From Archangium violaceum (GTDB taxonomy: Bacteria > Myxococcota > Myxococcia > Myxococcales > Myxococcaceae), in the NCBI RefSeq assembly GCF_016887565.1, contig NZ_CP069396.1:12072001-12136000 (forward strand): a stretch of 64,000 nt of DNA, given 5' to 3'. Position 1 is the stretch's first letter, and every line of letters begins with the position of its first letter. Position numbers and translations under genes: made by a program. The notes under the pieces were generated by a model. It searched no databases and was not told where the DNA came from. It saw only the letters and a program-made list of their open reading frames with translations. This document shows, piece after piece, positions 55,007-63,450 of this stretch.

Positions 55007-56583
55007 TGCCAGCCTCCGAACTTCGCGTCGTGGAGCGCCTGATAGGTCTGCTTCGCCACGTCCAGCCCGGCGTTCTCGAGCGTCTTGGCGATGTCGCCCT
55101 CGCGGCCCTTGCCCTGCGCGTCGATGTCCGGCGCCACCAGCGTGGCGCGCCAGAAGGGATTCATGAAGTTGGGCGGCTCGGCCCAGTCCCCGCTGCGGTG
55201 GTAGTAGGCCAGCCCCGTGGCCAGGGTGGCCTGCTTGCGGATGTCGTACTTGCCTCCGTCCGTGCTCAGCCCCCGGTTGTCGAAGCGGCTCGTGCGGTTG
55301 GGGGAGAAGCTGAAGTTGAAGTGACGGATCCACGGCGCCGCCGTCTTCAGGTCCTTGGTCGGCTTGCTGTAGTCGCGCGTGATGAGCGAGTACAGCTTGG
55401 GCTGGCCCTGGAGGTCGTCCTTGTTGGACAGCTTGTTCTCGTTGTAGTCGTAGACGATGGGCCAGTTGCCGCCGGCGATGTCGCCGATGAGCGAGTGGGT
55501 GGTGTCGTTCTGGTTCTGGCACGTGCCACCACTCCACGTGTGCCTGTCGGCGTTGCTGCTGAGGTTGGCCAACACGTTGGCCTGCACCGACCCCGTCCCG
55601 AAGACGGGGCAGCTCGCCATCAGACCCGCCCAGCTCACGTCGCCATGGTCGTCCGACTGGGCCGCGCCCGGGTTGCCCTCCGCGCCGTGCAGGGGTCCAT
55701 CGAACTGGTCGGACCGGTACGCGGCACCGTCGCCACCGTAGACCGCGGCGCCGGTGAATCCCGCGAAGACGACATTGAGCCGGGCGGTGATCATCCCCGC
55801 ACCGCCCGCGCGGCCCGTGGTGAAGGCATCGCCGCGGCTGCCCATGTAGATTTCGTACTGGTGGTCGATGCTGTTGCCGCCCTGGGGATTGCTGCTCGGC
55901 ATCGGATCGCACACGGCCCCGGAGCTGCAGTTCTTGGAGATCTCCCGCAGGTTGATATTGCTGCCCTCCTCGGGCGCTTCCAGGGTCCAGATGCTCGAGC
56001 CCTGGGCCTTCTCCACGATGGTCCTCGCCAGGTTCTGGCTGCGGATGAGCCCGTCGAGGGTGTCGTAGTTGGCGGCGAAATCATTCTGGTACATCGCCGC
56101 CTGGAGACCATTGAGGCCCCGCACCTGTGCCGAAGCGGCCCGGTCGACCCCGTCCCACACATTCTGGACGCGCTGGATCTCCTGGTTGAGCTTCTGCATC
56201 CACTGGGTCATCTTGATTTGCGCGGGAGGGATGCGGTACGGCGGCTGACACAGGGCCAGCTCCGCCTGCATCAGCGGGTACACGGTGCTCCTGAGCACAT
56301 TGAGCGAACCGCGGTAGGCCGAGGCCCAGCTGATGTAGGCCTGCGTGGCGGTCTGCGCCACCAGCAGACTCCACTCGGTGCGGTTCATCACGGCGATCAC
56401 ATTGAAGGTGCGGGCAGTGGCCACGGCGTCCGAGTAGGCGGCCGCATCCGCGAGCGTCTGCAGCTCCATCTTCTCGCGCACGCGCAGGCCCATGGAGACG
56501 GTGAGCAGCACCATCAACGCGAGCAGCATCAAGGTGAGCGAGAAGAGCACCAGCGACTGGCCACGGGAGCGACGGGTCTTCAT
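55003..56583 (-). CDS. TadG-like pilus assembly protein
   Basis: 526 residues. The N-terminal anchor reads RRSRGQSLVLFSLTLMLLA with a hydrophobic helix to about residue 32, followed by VREKMELQTLADAAAYSDAV, the Ala-rich helix typical of TadG and related Flp-pilus assembly proteins (ELQNAADAAALA type). The rest is a large Asn/Gly/Ser-rich periplasmic domain with scattered cysteines. No von Willebrand A motif (DxSxS) is obvious, so it is TadG-like rather than a full TadG. It follows the first TadE-like gene by seven bases. No TadA ATPase, TadB/C platform or CpaC secretin gene is in the window. Confidence 0.85.
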   Translation of the reverse strand: MKTRRSRGQSLVLFSLTLMLLALMVLLTVSMGLRVREKMELQTLADAAAYSDAVATARTFNVIAVMNRTEWSLLVAQTATQAYISWASAYRGSLNVLRSTVYPLMQAELALCQPPYRIPPAQIKMTQWMQKLNQEIQRVQNVWDGVDRAASAQVRGLNGLQAAMYQNDFAANYDTLDGLIRSQNLARTIVEKAQGSSIWTLEAPEEGSNINLREISKNCSSGAVCDPMPSSNPQGGNSIDHQYEIYMGSRGDAFTTGRAGGAGMITARLNVVFAGFTGAAVYGGDGAAYRSDQFDGPLHGAEGNPGAAQSDDHGDVSWAGLMASCPVFGTGSVQANVLANLSSNADRHTWSGGTCQNQNDTTHSLIGDIAGGNWPIVYDYNENKLSNKDDLQGQPKLYSLITRDYSKPTKDLKTAAPWIRHFNFSFSPNRTSRFDNRGLSTDGGKYDIRKQATLATGLAYYHRSGDWAEPPNFMNPFWRATLVAPDIDAQGKGREGDIAKTLENAGLDVAKQTYQALHDAKFGGWQ

Positions 56584-56590
56584 GGCGTCC

Positions 56591-57337
56591 TCAGTTGGGT
56601 GCGCAGTTCTGCTGCGAGAAGTTCTCCGGCTTGGCCGGAGTCATCATCCGCATGGTGTAGCTGGCCGTGATGGGGAAGACGTAGCTGCCCTTGCCCGGCG
56701 CGGTCCTGCTCGAATAGGCGTTGCGGATGAGCGACTCCATCTTCCCCGGCCCGTTCTCCCAGTTGGCGTCCTTGTCCGCCAGGATGAGCGGGTTGGCGCT
56801 GTGCAGCTCCGCGATGGCGAAGTGGGCGCGGAACATCCGCGTCAGCACCCAGTCCGCGAACGGGATGCGCAGCGGGTACCAGAAGACCATGCGCACCTCG
56901 AGCCGCCTCGGCTCCCCGCCCTGATCGAAGGTGTCCTCCTCCGACGCGGTGACGTTGGTGGGGCTCTCGCGCAGCAGCCACACCACCTCGCCCGAGAAGG
57001 GCATGCTCTTGGAGCCGCCCGACAGCTGGCCGTCGTAGCGGTTGTCCTTGAAGCGCTCGTAGGCCTCCGCGAGCCGCTCCGGGCTGTCCGTGCGCGCGAA
57101 GGTGGGCAGCAGCGCTCCGATGGCCGCGTCCATCATCCGCTTGCACTCGCCGTGGCTCACGCTGCCGGCGCGCGTGGCGCGGAACACCGCGTACTCCGTC
57201 ATGATGCGCGCCTGCAACAGCAGGAAGAGCTGCAGCGTGCCCAGGATGAGGAAGATCACCAGCGGAAGCGTCAACGCCGCTTCCACGGATGCCTGGCCGG
57301 ACTGACGCCCCCGAATCGGGGTCTCCTGGGAACTCAT
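56591..57337 (-). CDS. TadE-like protein
   Basis: 248 residues from ATG 57337 (an upstream ATG at 57382 would add 15 residues; neither has a clear ribosome site). The TadE signature RQSGQASVEAALTLPLVIFL, with Glu at the +5-type position and a hydrophobic helix to about residue 45, is followed by a beta-rich periplasmic domain with VVWLLRESPTNVTASEEDTF and VFWYPLRIPFADWVLTRMF. In Tad systems TadE helps build or act as a minor component of the Flp pilus. First gene of the operon, 100 bases downstream of the FHA activator. Confidence 0.87.
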   Translation of the reverse strand: MSSQETPIRGRQSGQASVEAALTLPLVIFLILGTLQLFLLLQARIMTEYAVFRATRAGSVSHGECKRMMDAAIGALLPTFARTDSPERLAEAYERFKDNRYDGQLSGGSKSMPFSGEVVWLLRESPTNVTASEEDTFDQGGEPRRLEVRMVFWYPLRIPFADWVLTRMFRAHFAIAELHSANPLILADKDANWENGPGKMESLIRNAYSSRTAPGKGSYVFPITASYTMRMMTPAKPENFSQQNCAPN

Positions 57338-57437
57338 ACCTTGTGGTTGTTCCACTCCACCCGGTGCTTTCCCATCCGTCAACTGGACGGTCCCCGCCTG
57401 CCTGGACGCTCTCCTGTGCGAAAGATGACGCGGCGCA

Positions 57438-58892
57438 TCAGCGCGGCTTCATGCCCTTGGCATCCAGCTGGTACTTCTTCACCAGACGTTCAATCGACTT
57501 GCGGTGCAGGCCGCTCTCCCGGGCGGCGCGGGACAGGTTGCCCTCGCAGCGGGTGAGGACGCTGGTGATGTACTCGCGCTCGAAGTTCTCCAGCAGCTGC
57601 TCCTTGGCGTCCTTGAAGGTGAGGTGCTCGTTGAAGGGCAGCGGCCCCTCGCGCGCCTGGCCCCGCACGCGGGGCGGCAGGTGCTCGGGCAGCACCTCCT
57701 CTCCGTCACTGAAGGCCAGCACGTGGGAGAGCACGTTCACCAGCTCGCGCACGTTGCCCGGCCACGCATAGGCCATCAGCAGCGACAGGGCCTCGGGGGA
57801 GATGTGCTTGCGGCCATGGCGCGCCACCACCTCCGGCTCGGCCAGCGCCCGCTTGAGGATGAGCGGAATGTCCTCGCGGCGCTGGCACAGCGGCGGCAGC
57901 TGGATGTTGATGACGGACAGGCGGAAGAAGAGGTCCTCGCGGAAGTTGCCCGCGGCAATCTCCTTCACCAGGTCCCGGTTGGTGGCGGCGATCACGCGGC
58001 AGTCCACCTCCATGACGTCGTTGCCGCCCACGCGCCGCACCTCGCGGTTCTCCAGCACGCGCAGCAGCTTGGGCTGCAGGTCCAGCCGCAGCTCACCCAG
58101 CTCGTCCAGGAAGATGGTGCCCCCGTGCGCCCGCTCGAAGGCGCCCGGCCGCGCCGTCATCGCCCCCGTGAACGCCCCCTTCTCGTGGCCGAACAGCTCG
58201 CTCTCGATGAGGTTGGGCGGAATGGCGCCGCAGTCCAGCACCACCATCGGCCCCTTCTTCCGGCCGCTCAGCTCGTGGATGGCCTGCGCCACCAGCTCCT
58301 TCCCCGTCCCCGTCTCTCCATTGATGATGACGGACACGTCCATGGGGGCGATCTTCTTGATGAGGGCGAAGATCTGCCGCATCTGCACGCTCTGTCCCAC
58401 CATCCCACACAGCTCGCCCTCGCGGTCCGGTTCGACCGTCACCTCCTCGTCGATGGGGGAGAAGGCCAGGGTGGAGGTGCCGGCGCGAATCTGCGAGTTG
58501 GCGGAGAGGTAGGCGCGCTCGATGCGCCGGCCATCCAGGAAGGTGCCGTTGGTGGAGTTGAGGTCCACCAGCAGCCAGCCCCGCTCGGTGTTGATGATCT
58601 CGAAGTGGTGGCGGCTGGCCGTCCGGTCCTCGGCGAGCACCAGGTCATTGGTGGGGTGGGCCCCGCAGCGCAGACGTTCCTTGTCGGACACCAGGGACTT
58701 GCCCTCGTCGGGGCCCGCCGACACCTGCAGCCGGCACTTGCGCAGCTTGAGCGTGGTGCGCGGCGACTCCAGGACCAGCACCTCGGTCCCGGAGCCGGCT
58801 CCGCTGTCCGCCGGAGCGACGACGGAGTCGAGACCGTTCTCTCCCGGGTTGGTGAGGATGTCGTCCGGGTGCGGTTCGTTAGCGCTCATCAT
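57438..58892 (-). CDS. FHA-domain sigma54-dependent transcriptional activator
   Basis: 484 residues from the tandem ATGATG at 58887-58892; no clear ribosome site. After a 50-residue acidic leader, an FHA domain (about 60-160: LRCGAHPTNDLVLAEDRTAS, RHHFEIIN, LNSTNGTFLDGRRI) precedes the sigma54 AAA+ domain ([47 protein letters not shown]) and a Fis-type HTH (GNLSRAARESGLHRKSIERL). It keeps the GAFTGA loop, so it should activate sigma54 promoters in response to phosphorylated partners. It lies directly upstream of the TadE/G operon in the same direction and is the obvious candidate regulator, though I cannot find a convincing -24/-12 site in the 100-base gap. Confidence 0.93.
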   Translation of the reverse strand: MMSANEPHPDDILTNPGENGLDSVVAPADSGAGSGTEVLVLESPRTTLKLRKCRLQVSAGPDEGKSLVSDKERLRCGAHPTNDLVLAEDRTASRHHFEIINTERGWLLVDLNSTNGTFLDGRRIERAYLSANSQIRAGTSTLAFSPIDEEVTVEPDREGELCGMVGQSVQMRQIFALIKKIAPMDVSVIINGETGTGKELVAQAIHELSGRKKGPMVVLDCGAIPPNLIESELFGHEKGAFTGAMTARPGAFERAHGGTIFLDELGELRLDLQPKLLRVLENREVRRVGGNDVMEVDCRVIAATNRDLVKEIAAGNFREDLFFRLSVINIQLPPLCQRREDIPLILKRALAEPEVVARHGRKHISPEALSLLMAYAWPGNVRELVNVLSHVLAFSDGEEVLPEHLPPRVRGQAREGPLPFNEHLTFKDAKEQLLENFEREYITSVLTRCEGNLSRAARESGLHRKSIERLVKKYQLDAKGMKPR

Positions 58893-58960
58893 TATGGTGA
58901 TTGTAGCAAACACTGGTGACGCCACCCGCGTCCGCCCGTGGTAGGCTCACGCCCCTCCAC

Positions 58961-60001
58961 ATGCCCACCAAGAAGGTCTCGACCAAGAAGGCGGCCGGCA
59001 AGGTGCGCCCGAAGGCCCCGGCGCACGCGGTCGAACCGCCTCCCCCCGCCCTCCCGACCTCGCCGGCCCCGCGCCGCGCACGAGCGAAGAAGACGGTGGT
59101 CATCCTCTCGCGCAAGCGCTCCCTGTACTCCACGAGCCGGCTGGTGGAGGCCGTCAAGCAGCGCGGGCACCGGCCCCTGGTACTGGACACGCTGCGCTGC
59201 ACCATGGTGCTCGCCCCGGGCAGCCCGCGGATGCTCTACCGCGGGGTGGAAGTCAAAGGCGTGGACGTGGTGATTCCGCGCATCGGCGCCTCCATCACCG
59301 GATACGGCCTGGCCGTGGTGAACCACTTCGAGATGATGGGCGTGCCGGTGCTCAACGGCGCCACGGCCATCTCCCACAGCCGGGACAAGCTGCGCGCCCT
59401 CCAGTTGCTGTGCCGCGGCGGGCTGGACGTGCCCCGGACGGTGATGGCGCACGACCGCAGCAACGTCCGCAAGCTCGTGGAGGAGGTAGGTGGGCTGCCC
59501 CTCATCATCAAGCTGCTGCGCGGCACCCAGGGCGTGGGGGTGATGATCGCCCACACGCTCCAGGAGGTGCAGACCATCCTCAACACCTTCTGGGACCTGG
59601 GGCAGGAGGTGGTGCTCCAGGAGTTCGTGGCGGAGAGCAAGGGGCGCGACGTGCGCGCCCTGGTGGTGGGCGACAAGGTGGTGGGGGCCATGCAGCGGCG
59701 GGCCAAGAAGGGCGAGTTCCGCTCCAACATCCACCGCGGCGGCGAGGGCCACCCGGTGGAGCTGCCCGCCTCCTATATCGATGTGGCGGTGCGCGCCGCG
59801 CGCCTGCTCGGTCTGCAGATAGCGGGCGTGGACATGCTCGAGGGCCGGGCCGGTCCCCGGCTGATGGAGCTCAACTCCAGTCCGGGCTTCGAGGGCCTGG
59901 AGCGGGCGACGAAGCAGGACATCGCCGGGGCCATCCTCGACCATGCGCTCGCCCTGGCCGAGGCGCGCGCGGCCGCGGCGAACCCCTTGCTGGTGGTGTG
60001 A
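58961..60001 (+). CDS. RimK-like ATP-grasp ligase
   Basis: 346 residues from ATG 58961. A Lys/Ala/Pro-rich, probably disordered tail (1-44) precedes a RimK-type core: VILSRKRSLYSTSRLVEAVK, VDVVIPRIGASITGYGLAVV, NGATAISHSRDKLRALQLLC, PLIIKLLRGTQGVGVMIAH (ATP-binding Lys and Gly loop), VLQEFVAESKGRDVRALVVG, RRAKKGEFRSNIHRGG and IAGVDMLEGRAGPRLMELNS. RimK adds glutamates to ribosomal protein S6; relatives ligate amino acids to other acceptors, so the substrate here is open. The basic tail is not found in E. coli RimK. TAGGCT at 58942-58947 may be its -10 element. Confidence 0.9.
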   Translation: MPTKKVSTKKAAGKVRPKAPAHAVEPPPPALPTSPAPRRARAKKTVVILSRKRSLYSTSRLVEAVKQRGHRPLVLDTLRCTMVLAPGSPRMLYRGVEVKGVDVVIPRIGASITGYGLAVVNHFEMMGVPVLNGATAISHSRDKLRALQLLCRGGLDVPRTVMAHDRSNVRKLVEEVGGLPLIIKLLRGTQGVGVMIAHTLQEVQTILNTFWDLGQEVVLQEFVAESKGRDVRALVVGDKVVGAMQRRAKKGEFRSNIHRGGEGHPVELPASYIDVAVRAARLLGLQIAGVDMLEGRAGPRLMELNSSPGFEGLERATKQDIAGAILDHALALAEARAAAANPLLVV

Positions 60002-60132
60002 CGCGCGGCTCGTGGAGCAGGCGGGCGGACGAGCCACTTGCTCGGCCCTCGTGGGAATGGGCTCGATTCCAAAATGTCGGAGGGGATTGGCAGTGGGAGT
60101 GCGGCCTTCGTAATCTGTGCGCGCTCGCACTC

Positions 60133-60804
60133 ATGAAGCCCCTGCCCAAGCCACTGCAGATCACCGTCTACCAGGATGTGTTGTGCGCCTGGTGCTATCT
60201 GGCCGACCTGCGGCTGGAATCCCTCAAACAGGAGTTTGGAGACATCCTCCGCTGGCGCGTGCGTCCGTACCCGCTGCGCCTCCACGACAAGCGTCCCACG
60301 GAGAAGGAGTTGAGAGGGCTGACGGAGGAGGTGCGCCGGGCCCAGCAGGAGCCGGAGCCGGTGGCCAGGCTGCTGACGACGGAGCTGTGGCAGGGCGGAG
60401 ACGCCCCGCGCACCAGCGTCCCGGCCCTGGCGGCGCTGGAGGCGGCGCGGCTGCAGGGCCCGACGGCGAGGGCGTACCTCGCGCGCGCCATGCAGCGCGC
60501 GGCGCTGGAGCAGGGCGTGAACGTGACGCGCACGGACGTCATCTTCGAGCTGGCCAGCCGCGTGGGCCTGAACATGGGCCCCTTCTCGGCGGCGTACCAC
60601 TCGGAGGACACGCGCAAGCTCATCCTCGACGAGCACCAGCTCGCGGCCAGCCGTGGCGTGCGCGGGGTGCCCACCATCGTCATCGGCGGCCGGTGGATGG
60701 TGTGCGGCCTGCGCGACGCGGCCGAGTACCGCGAGCACATCCTCACCTGCATCGGCAAGCTGAACGCGCCGCGCTCGGGCTCGTCCGAGCGCATGGTGCA
60801 CTGA
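60133..60804 (+). CDS. DsbA-family oxidoreductase (FrnE/HCCA isomerase-like)
   Basis: 223 residues from ATG 60133, no signal peptide, so cytoplasmic. Thioredoxin-fold start ITVYQDVLCAWCYLADLRLE with a CAWC motif (Cys 18 and Cys 21), a helical insertion (about 55-150), and the closing cis-Pro loop GVRGVPTIVIGGRWMVCG. This is the layout of FrnE-type dithiol oxidoreductases and 2-hydroxychromene-2-carboxylate isomerases; the CxxC motif favours redox activity. Its stop codon is in the arm of a 9-bp hairpin shared with the convergent gene. Confidence 0.88.
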   Translation: MKPLPKPLQITVYQDVLCAWCYLADLRLESLKQEFGDILRWRVRPYPLRLHDKRPTEKELRGLTEEVRRAQQEPEPVARLLTTELWQGGDAPRTSVPALAALEAARLQGPTARAYLARAMQRAALEQGVNVTRTDVIFELASRVGLNMGPFSAAYHSEDTRKLILDEHQLAASRGVRGVPTIVIGGRWMVCGLRDAAEYREHILTCIGKLNAPRSGSSERMVH

Positions 60805-60846
60805 GGGCCGCCGCGCCGCGGCCCCCTGCTCCGGGTACGGCCCTCA
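60802..60846. terminator. 9-bp perfect hairpin containing both stop codons
   Basis: TGAGGGCCG (60802-60810) pairs perfectly with CGGCCCTCA (60838-60846). The TGA of the DsbA-like gene starts the left arm and the TGA of the convergent membrane protein gene ends the right arm. It is the clearest of the stop-codon hairpins in the window. Confidence 0.6.
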
Positions 60847-61830
60847 GCGGGGCCGTGCCTCGAGCTCCGAGCCCCTGCGCAGCGCGAGGTAGAGGCCTCC
60901 CACGAGGAGCTGGCCCAGCGCGAGGCCCGGGATGAGGCCCACGCAGCAGGCCAGCAGGCCCGCCATGGCCAGCAGGCCCCCGACGAAGGCCACGCCGAGC
61001 ACCGACAGCCGCTCGCCGCGCGCCAGCGCGTAGCAGTCGCGCAGGGCCTGCACCGGGGAGACGTCCTCGTCGAAGGTGAGCACCCCCTGGAGCAGGTAGA
61101 GCGGCAGGCCGAAGTAGAGGCCGGGGATGAGCGTGAGGACCCCCGCTCCGAAGAAGACGCCCAGGGCGGCCGGCACGTCCACGTCCGTCGAGCGGAACAC
61201 CTCGCCCCCGACGATGCTCTCCACGGAGTAGCCCATCGCCACCAGTCCCACGAACGACAGGACGGCGAAGAGGAGCAGCAGGGGGAGGAGCACCGTCACG
61301 ATCCCGAGGAGCGTCGCCACCACGTAGCGCCCCGCCTTGTGGAACTGGGAGAAGAGCCGGGCGATGTCGGCGCTCCCTCCCTCGAGGACATCGAACACCA
61401 CCCGCAGCATCCCCATCCCGATCACCCCCTGCGCCACCTGCAAGAAGACGCCGGAGAAAGCGGATGAGAGGAGGAGCAAGAAGGCGTCCTCCGGGCCCAC
61501 GAGCACCTCCGCGAGCTTGCCGAGGAGGTTGGCCACCACGCTCAGGACCGTGGCCACCAGCATCGCCACCGACAGCATCACCCACTCGCGCTTGAAGGCC
61601 GCGAAGCAGTAGTCCCAGAGGGCACTGAAGTTCCAGGTGTCCCGCCACAGGGGAAAGGCCGAGTGCCCGGCGCGCTCGCGGCAACTGGGGCAGAACCGCT
61701 GGGCCCCGCGCTCGCCGCACACGTCGCACATGAAGTTGCCGCACCGCTCGCAGGTGCCCGAGGCACTCAGCGCCGGGTGGAGCGCGCAGTGCGCCCCCAC
61801 CTCCCCGCTCCCGGAATCCATCACGGCCAT
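60844..61830 (-). CDS. Zinc-ribbon membrane protein of unknown function
   Basis: 328 residues from ATG 61830, with GGGAGG nine bases upstream. The N-terminus is a B-box-like zinc-binding module: CALHPALSASGTCERCGNFM followed by CDVCGERGAQRFCPSCRE. Then come five or six hydrophobic segments (about 75-310), including VMLSVAMLVATVLSVVANLL, LLGIVTVLLPLLLLFAVLSF and GLLAMAGLLACCVGLIPGLA. The central domain resembles the glycerophosphodiester-phosphodiesterase-associated or DUF975-type membrane domain, but I do not assign it. Fusion of a cytosolic zinc ribbon to such a domain is frequent in myxobacteria. Convergent with the DsbA-like gene. Confidence 0.8.
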   Translation of the reverse strand: MAVMDSGSGEVGAHCALHPALSASGTCERCGNFMCDVCGERGAQRFCPSCRERAGHSAFPLWRDTWNFSALWDYCFAAFKREWVMLSVAMLVATVLSVVANLLGKLAEVLVGPEDAFLLLLSSAFSGVFLQVAQGVIGMGMLRVVFDVLEGGSADIARLFSQFHKAGRYVVATLLGIVTVLLPLLLLFAVLSFVGLVAMGYSVESIVGGEVFRSTDVDVPAALGVFFGAGVLTLIPGLYFGLPLYLLQGVLTFDEDVSPVQALRDCYALARGERLSVLGVAFVGGLLAMAGLLACCVGLIPGLALGQLLVGGLYLALRRGSELEARPR

Positions 61831-62072
61831 CGTTTCCGACCTCCCGCGGAGCCCCGGGGCCGGAAGGGCCACCTGGGAGCGCCGCGCCCCACCTCCCTCC
61901 TTACCAGGGGGGAGCGGACCCGGAGGAGCCCTCCGAAAGAGACGCACACCCCGTGAGGAGGGGGGCCCTGGAAACAGGGGGGTGAATTTTCCGACAGCCC
62001 GCCCGTCTGCTTGGAAGTCATCGCCGTGATGAAATGGGCAGACCGGCCCTCCGCCGGCCCCGGAGAACCTCC

Positions 62073-63266
62073 ATGCGTCGCCTTCTCGTCCTCACCGTAC
62101 CTGCCGCCCTGATGATGGGAACGGGCTGTGTCGCCCACTACCACCAGCCGGGCTACTACTCGTCGTCGTCCTCCACGACCTACGAGTACCGCTACTCCGG
62201 CGCCCACCCCGACCCGTACGGCGAGTGGTGCACCGAGAACTACTCCCACGTCCACGGCTACGCGCCCTCGGACGTGAATACCTACACCTACTCGGACAAC
62301 GTGTACGTGTACCGGGGCCCCCGAGTGGTCTGGTACATGGACTACCACCCGGTCTCGGGCGGCAGCGTCTGCTACATGCACGGGCGCCACAGCCACGACT
62401 ACTTCCCGCACTCGTACTCGGGCTCCACGTACCGCTGGGACAACGGGCGCTCGGGGTACGTCTACAACAACTACCGGCCGCCTCCTCCGCCCCCGTCGTG
62501 GAACGGCAACTCGCACGACGCCTCGCCCGTGTACGGCGGCCGTCCGGGAGGGGGCTACTCGAATCCTCCGCCTCCTCCGCCCTCCTCGGGCGGTTGGGGC
62601 AACTCCAACCAGAACCCGCCTCCTCCGCCGGGAACGAGCTACGGCTCGCGGCCCCCGACGAGCAGCGGCAACTCCGGTGGCTGGGGCAGCCCGCCGCCTC
62701 CGCCTCCCACGGGTAACTCCGGCGGCGGCTGGGGCAACCGGCCTCCCCCCTCGAACGGCGGGGGCACCACGCCTCCGCCGCCTCCCCCGGGTAACTCCGG
62801 CGGTGGCTGGGGCAACCGGCCTCCTCCCTCCAACGGTGGTGGAAACAACGGCGGTGGCCATCCTCCGCCCAACAACGGCGGCAACCACGGGGGTGGCGGG
62901 GGTAACGGCAATGGTGGTGGCAATGGCGGTGGCCACGGCAACGGGGGTGGCAACGGCGGTGGCCACGGCAACGGCGGTGGCCACGGCGGTGGCTGGGGCA
63001 ACGGCAACGGCGGTGGCCATGGCGGTGGCAACGGGGGTGGCAACAGCCATGGCGGCGGCAATGGCAACGGCGGTGGCTGGGGTAACAATGGCGGCGGAAA
63101 CAGCGGTGGCGGCAATCCTCCGCCCAACCCCGGTGGTGGCGGTGGCGGTGGCGGTGGCTGGGGTAACGGCAACGGGGGTGGCAACGGCAATGGCGGCGGC
63201 AACGGGGGTGGCAACGGCAATGGCGGCGGCAACGGGGGTGGCTGGGGCCGCGGGGGTCGCCGCTAG
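62073..63266 (+). CDS. Gly/Asn/Pro-rich lipoprotein
   Basis: 397 residues from ATG 62073 (GGAG eight bases upstream). Lipoprotein signal RRLLVLTVPAALMMGTGC (Cys 19). A Tyr/Ser/His-rich domain with a few cysteines (about 20-140: GEWCTENYSHVHGYAPSDVN, GGSVCYMHGRHSHDYFPHSY) precedes Pro-rich stretches (PPPPPPSW, NPPPPPG) alternating with NSGGGWGNRPPPSNGG units, and a long GGGNGNGGG / GGGHGNGG tail ending in Gly-Arg-Arg. Likely anchored in the outer membrane with a flexible, possibly surface-exposed or aggregating tail. Upstream 242 bases hold only short hairpins. Confidence 0.82.
   Translation: MRRLLVLTVPAALMMGTGCVAHYHQPGYYSSSSSTTYEYRYSGAHPDPYGEWCTENYSHVHGYAPSDVNTYTYSDNVYVYRGPRVVWYMDYHPVSGGSVCYMHGRHSHDYFPHSYSGSTYRWDNGRSGYVYNNYRPPPPPPSWNGNSHDASPVYGGRPGGGYSNPPPPPPSSGGWGNSNQNPPPPPGTSYGSRPPTSSGNSGGWGSPPPPPPTGNSGGGWGNRPPPSNGGGTTPPPPPPGNSGGGWGNRPPPSNGGGNNGGGHPPPNNGGNHGGGGGNGNGGGNGGGHGNGGGNGGGHGNGGGHGGGWGNGNGGGHGGGNGGGNSHGGGNGNGGGWGNNGGGNSGGGNPPPNPGGGGGGGGGWGNGNGGGNGNGGGNGGGNGNGGGNGGGWGRGGRR
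62860..63255 (+). repeat. Low-complexity tandem repeat encoding Gly/Asn/His tail
   Basis: Degenerate tandem repeats of GGCAACGGGGGTGGC and GGCCACGGCAACGGCGGT type in steps of 3-15 bases. Some blocks are nearly identical (for example around 63170-63240), so length variation between strains by slippage or recombination is likely. Confidence 0.75.
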
Positions 63267-63292
63267 GACCTGAAGTCCAGCAGTCCGTGATT

Positions 63293-63337
63293 CGAGGGCC
63301 GCTCCCTTCCTCTCCGCGAGGTGGGGGGCGGCCCTCG
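63293..63337 (+). terminator. Strong hairpin after the Gly-rich lipoprotein gene
   Basis: CGAGGGCCGC (63293-63302) pairs perfectly with GCGGCCCTCG (63328-63337), and inner pairs (63303-63306 with 63324-63327) extend it to about 14 bp. It begins 26 bases past the stop codon. GC-rich, with no T-tract. Confidence 0.5.
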
Positions 63338-63450
63338 GTACTTTCCACCTGTGAGCACTCGGGACGTGGGGATTGCGTCACCCAGGGGACGTCTACGGCC
63401 CGAGGGTGGATTGCCACCACGCGGGAGCGTGAAGACCTTGGCGCGCAGTC

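Noticed and set aside
57338-57437. A sigma54 (-24/-12) promoter for the TadE/G operon
   Set aside because: Looked for because of the FHA/sigma54 activator next door, but no TGGC-N-TTGC-type pair with correct spacing was found in the gap.
62860-63255. Regular repeats resembling a CRISPR array
   Set aside because: Repeat units are short, degenerate and in frame with a Gly/Asn-rich protein; there are no unique spacers of constant length and no cas genes.
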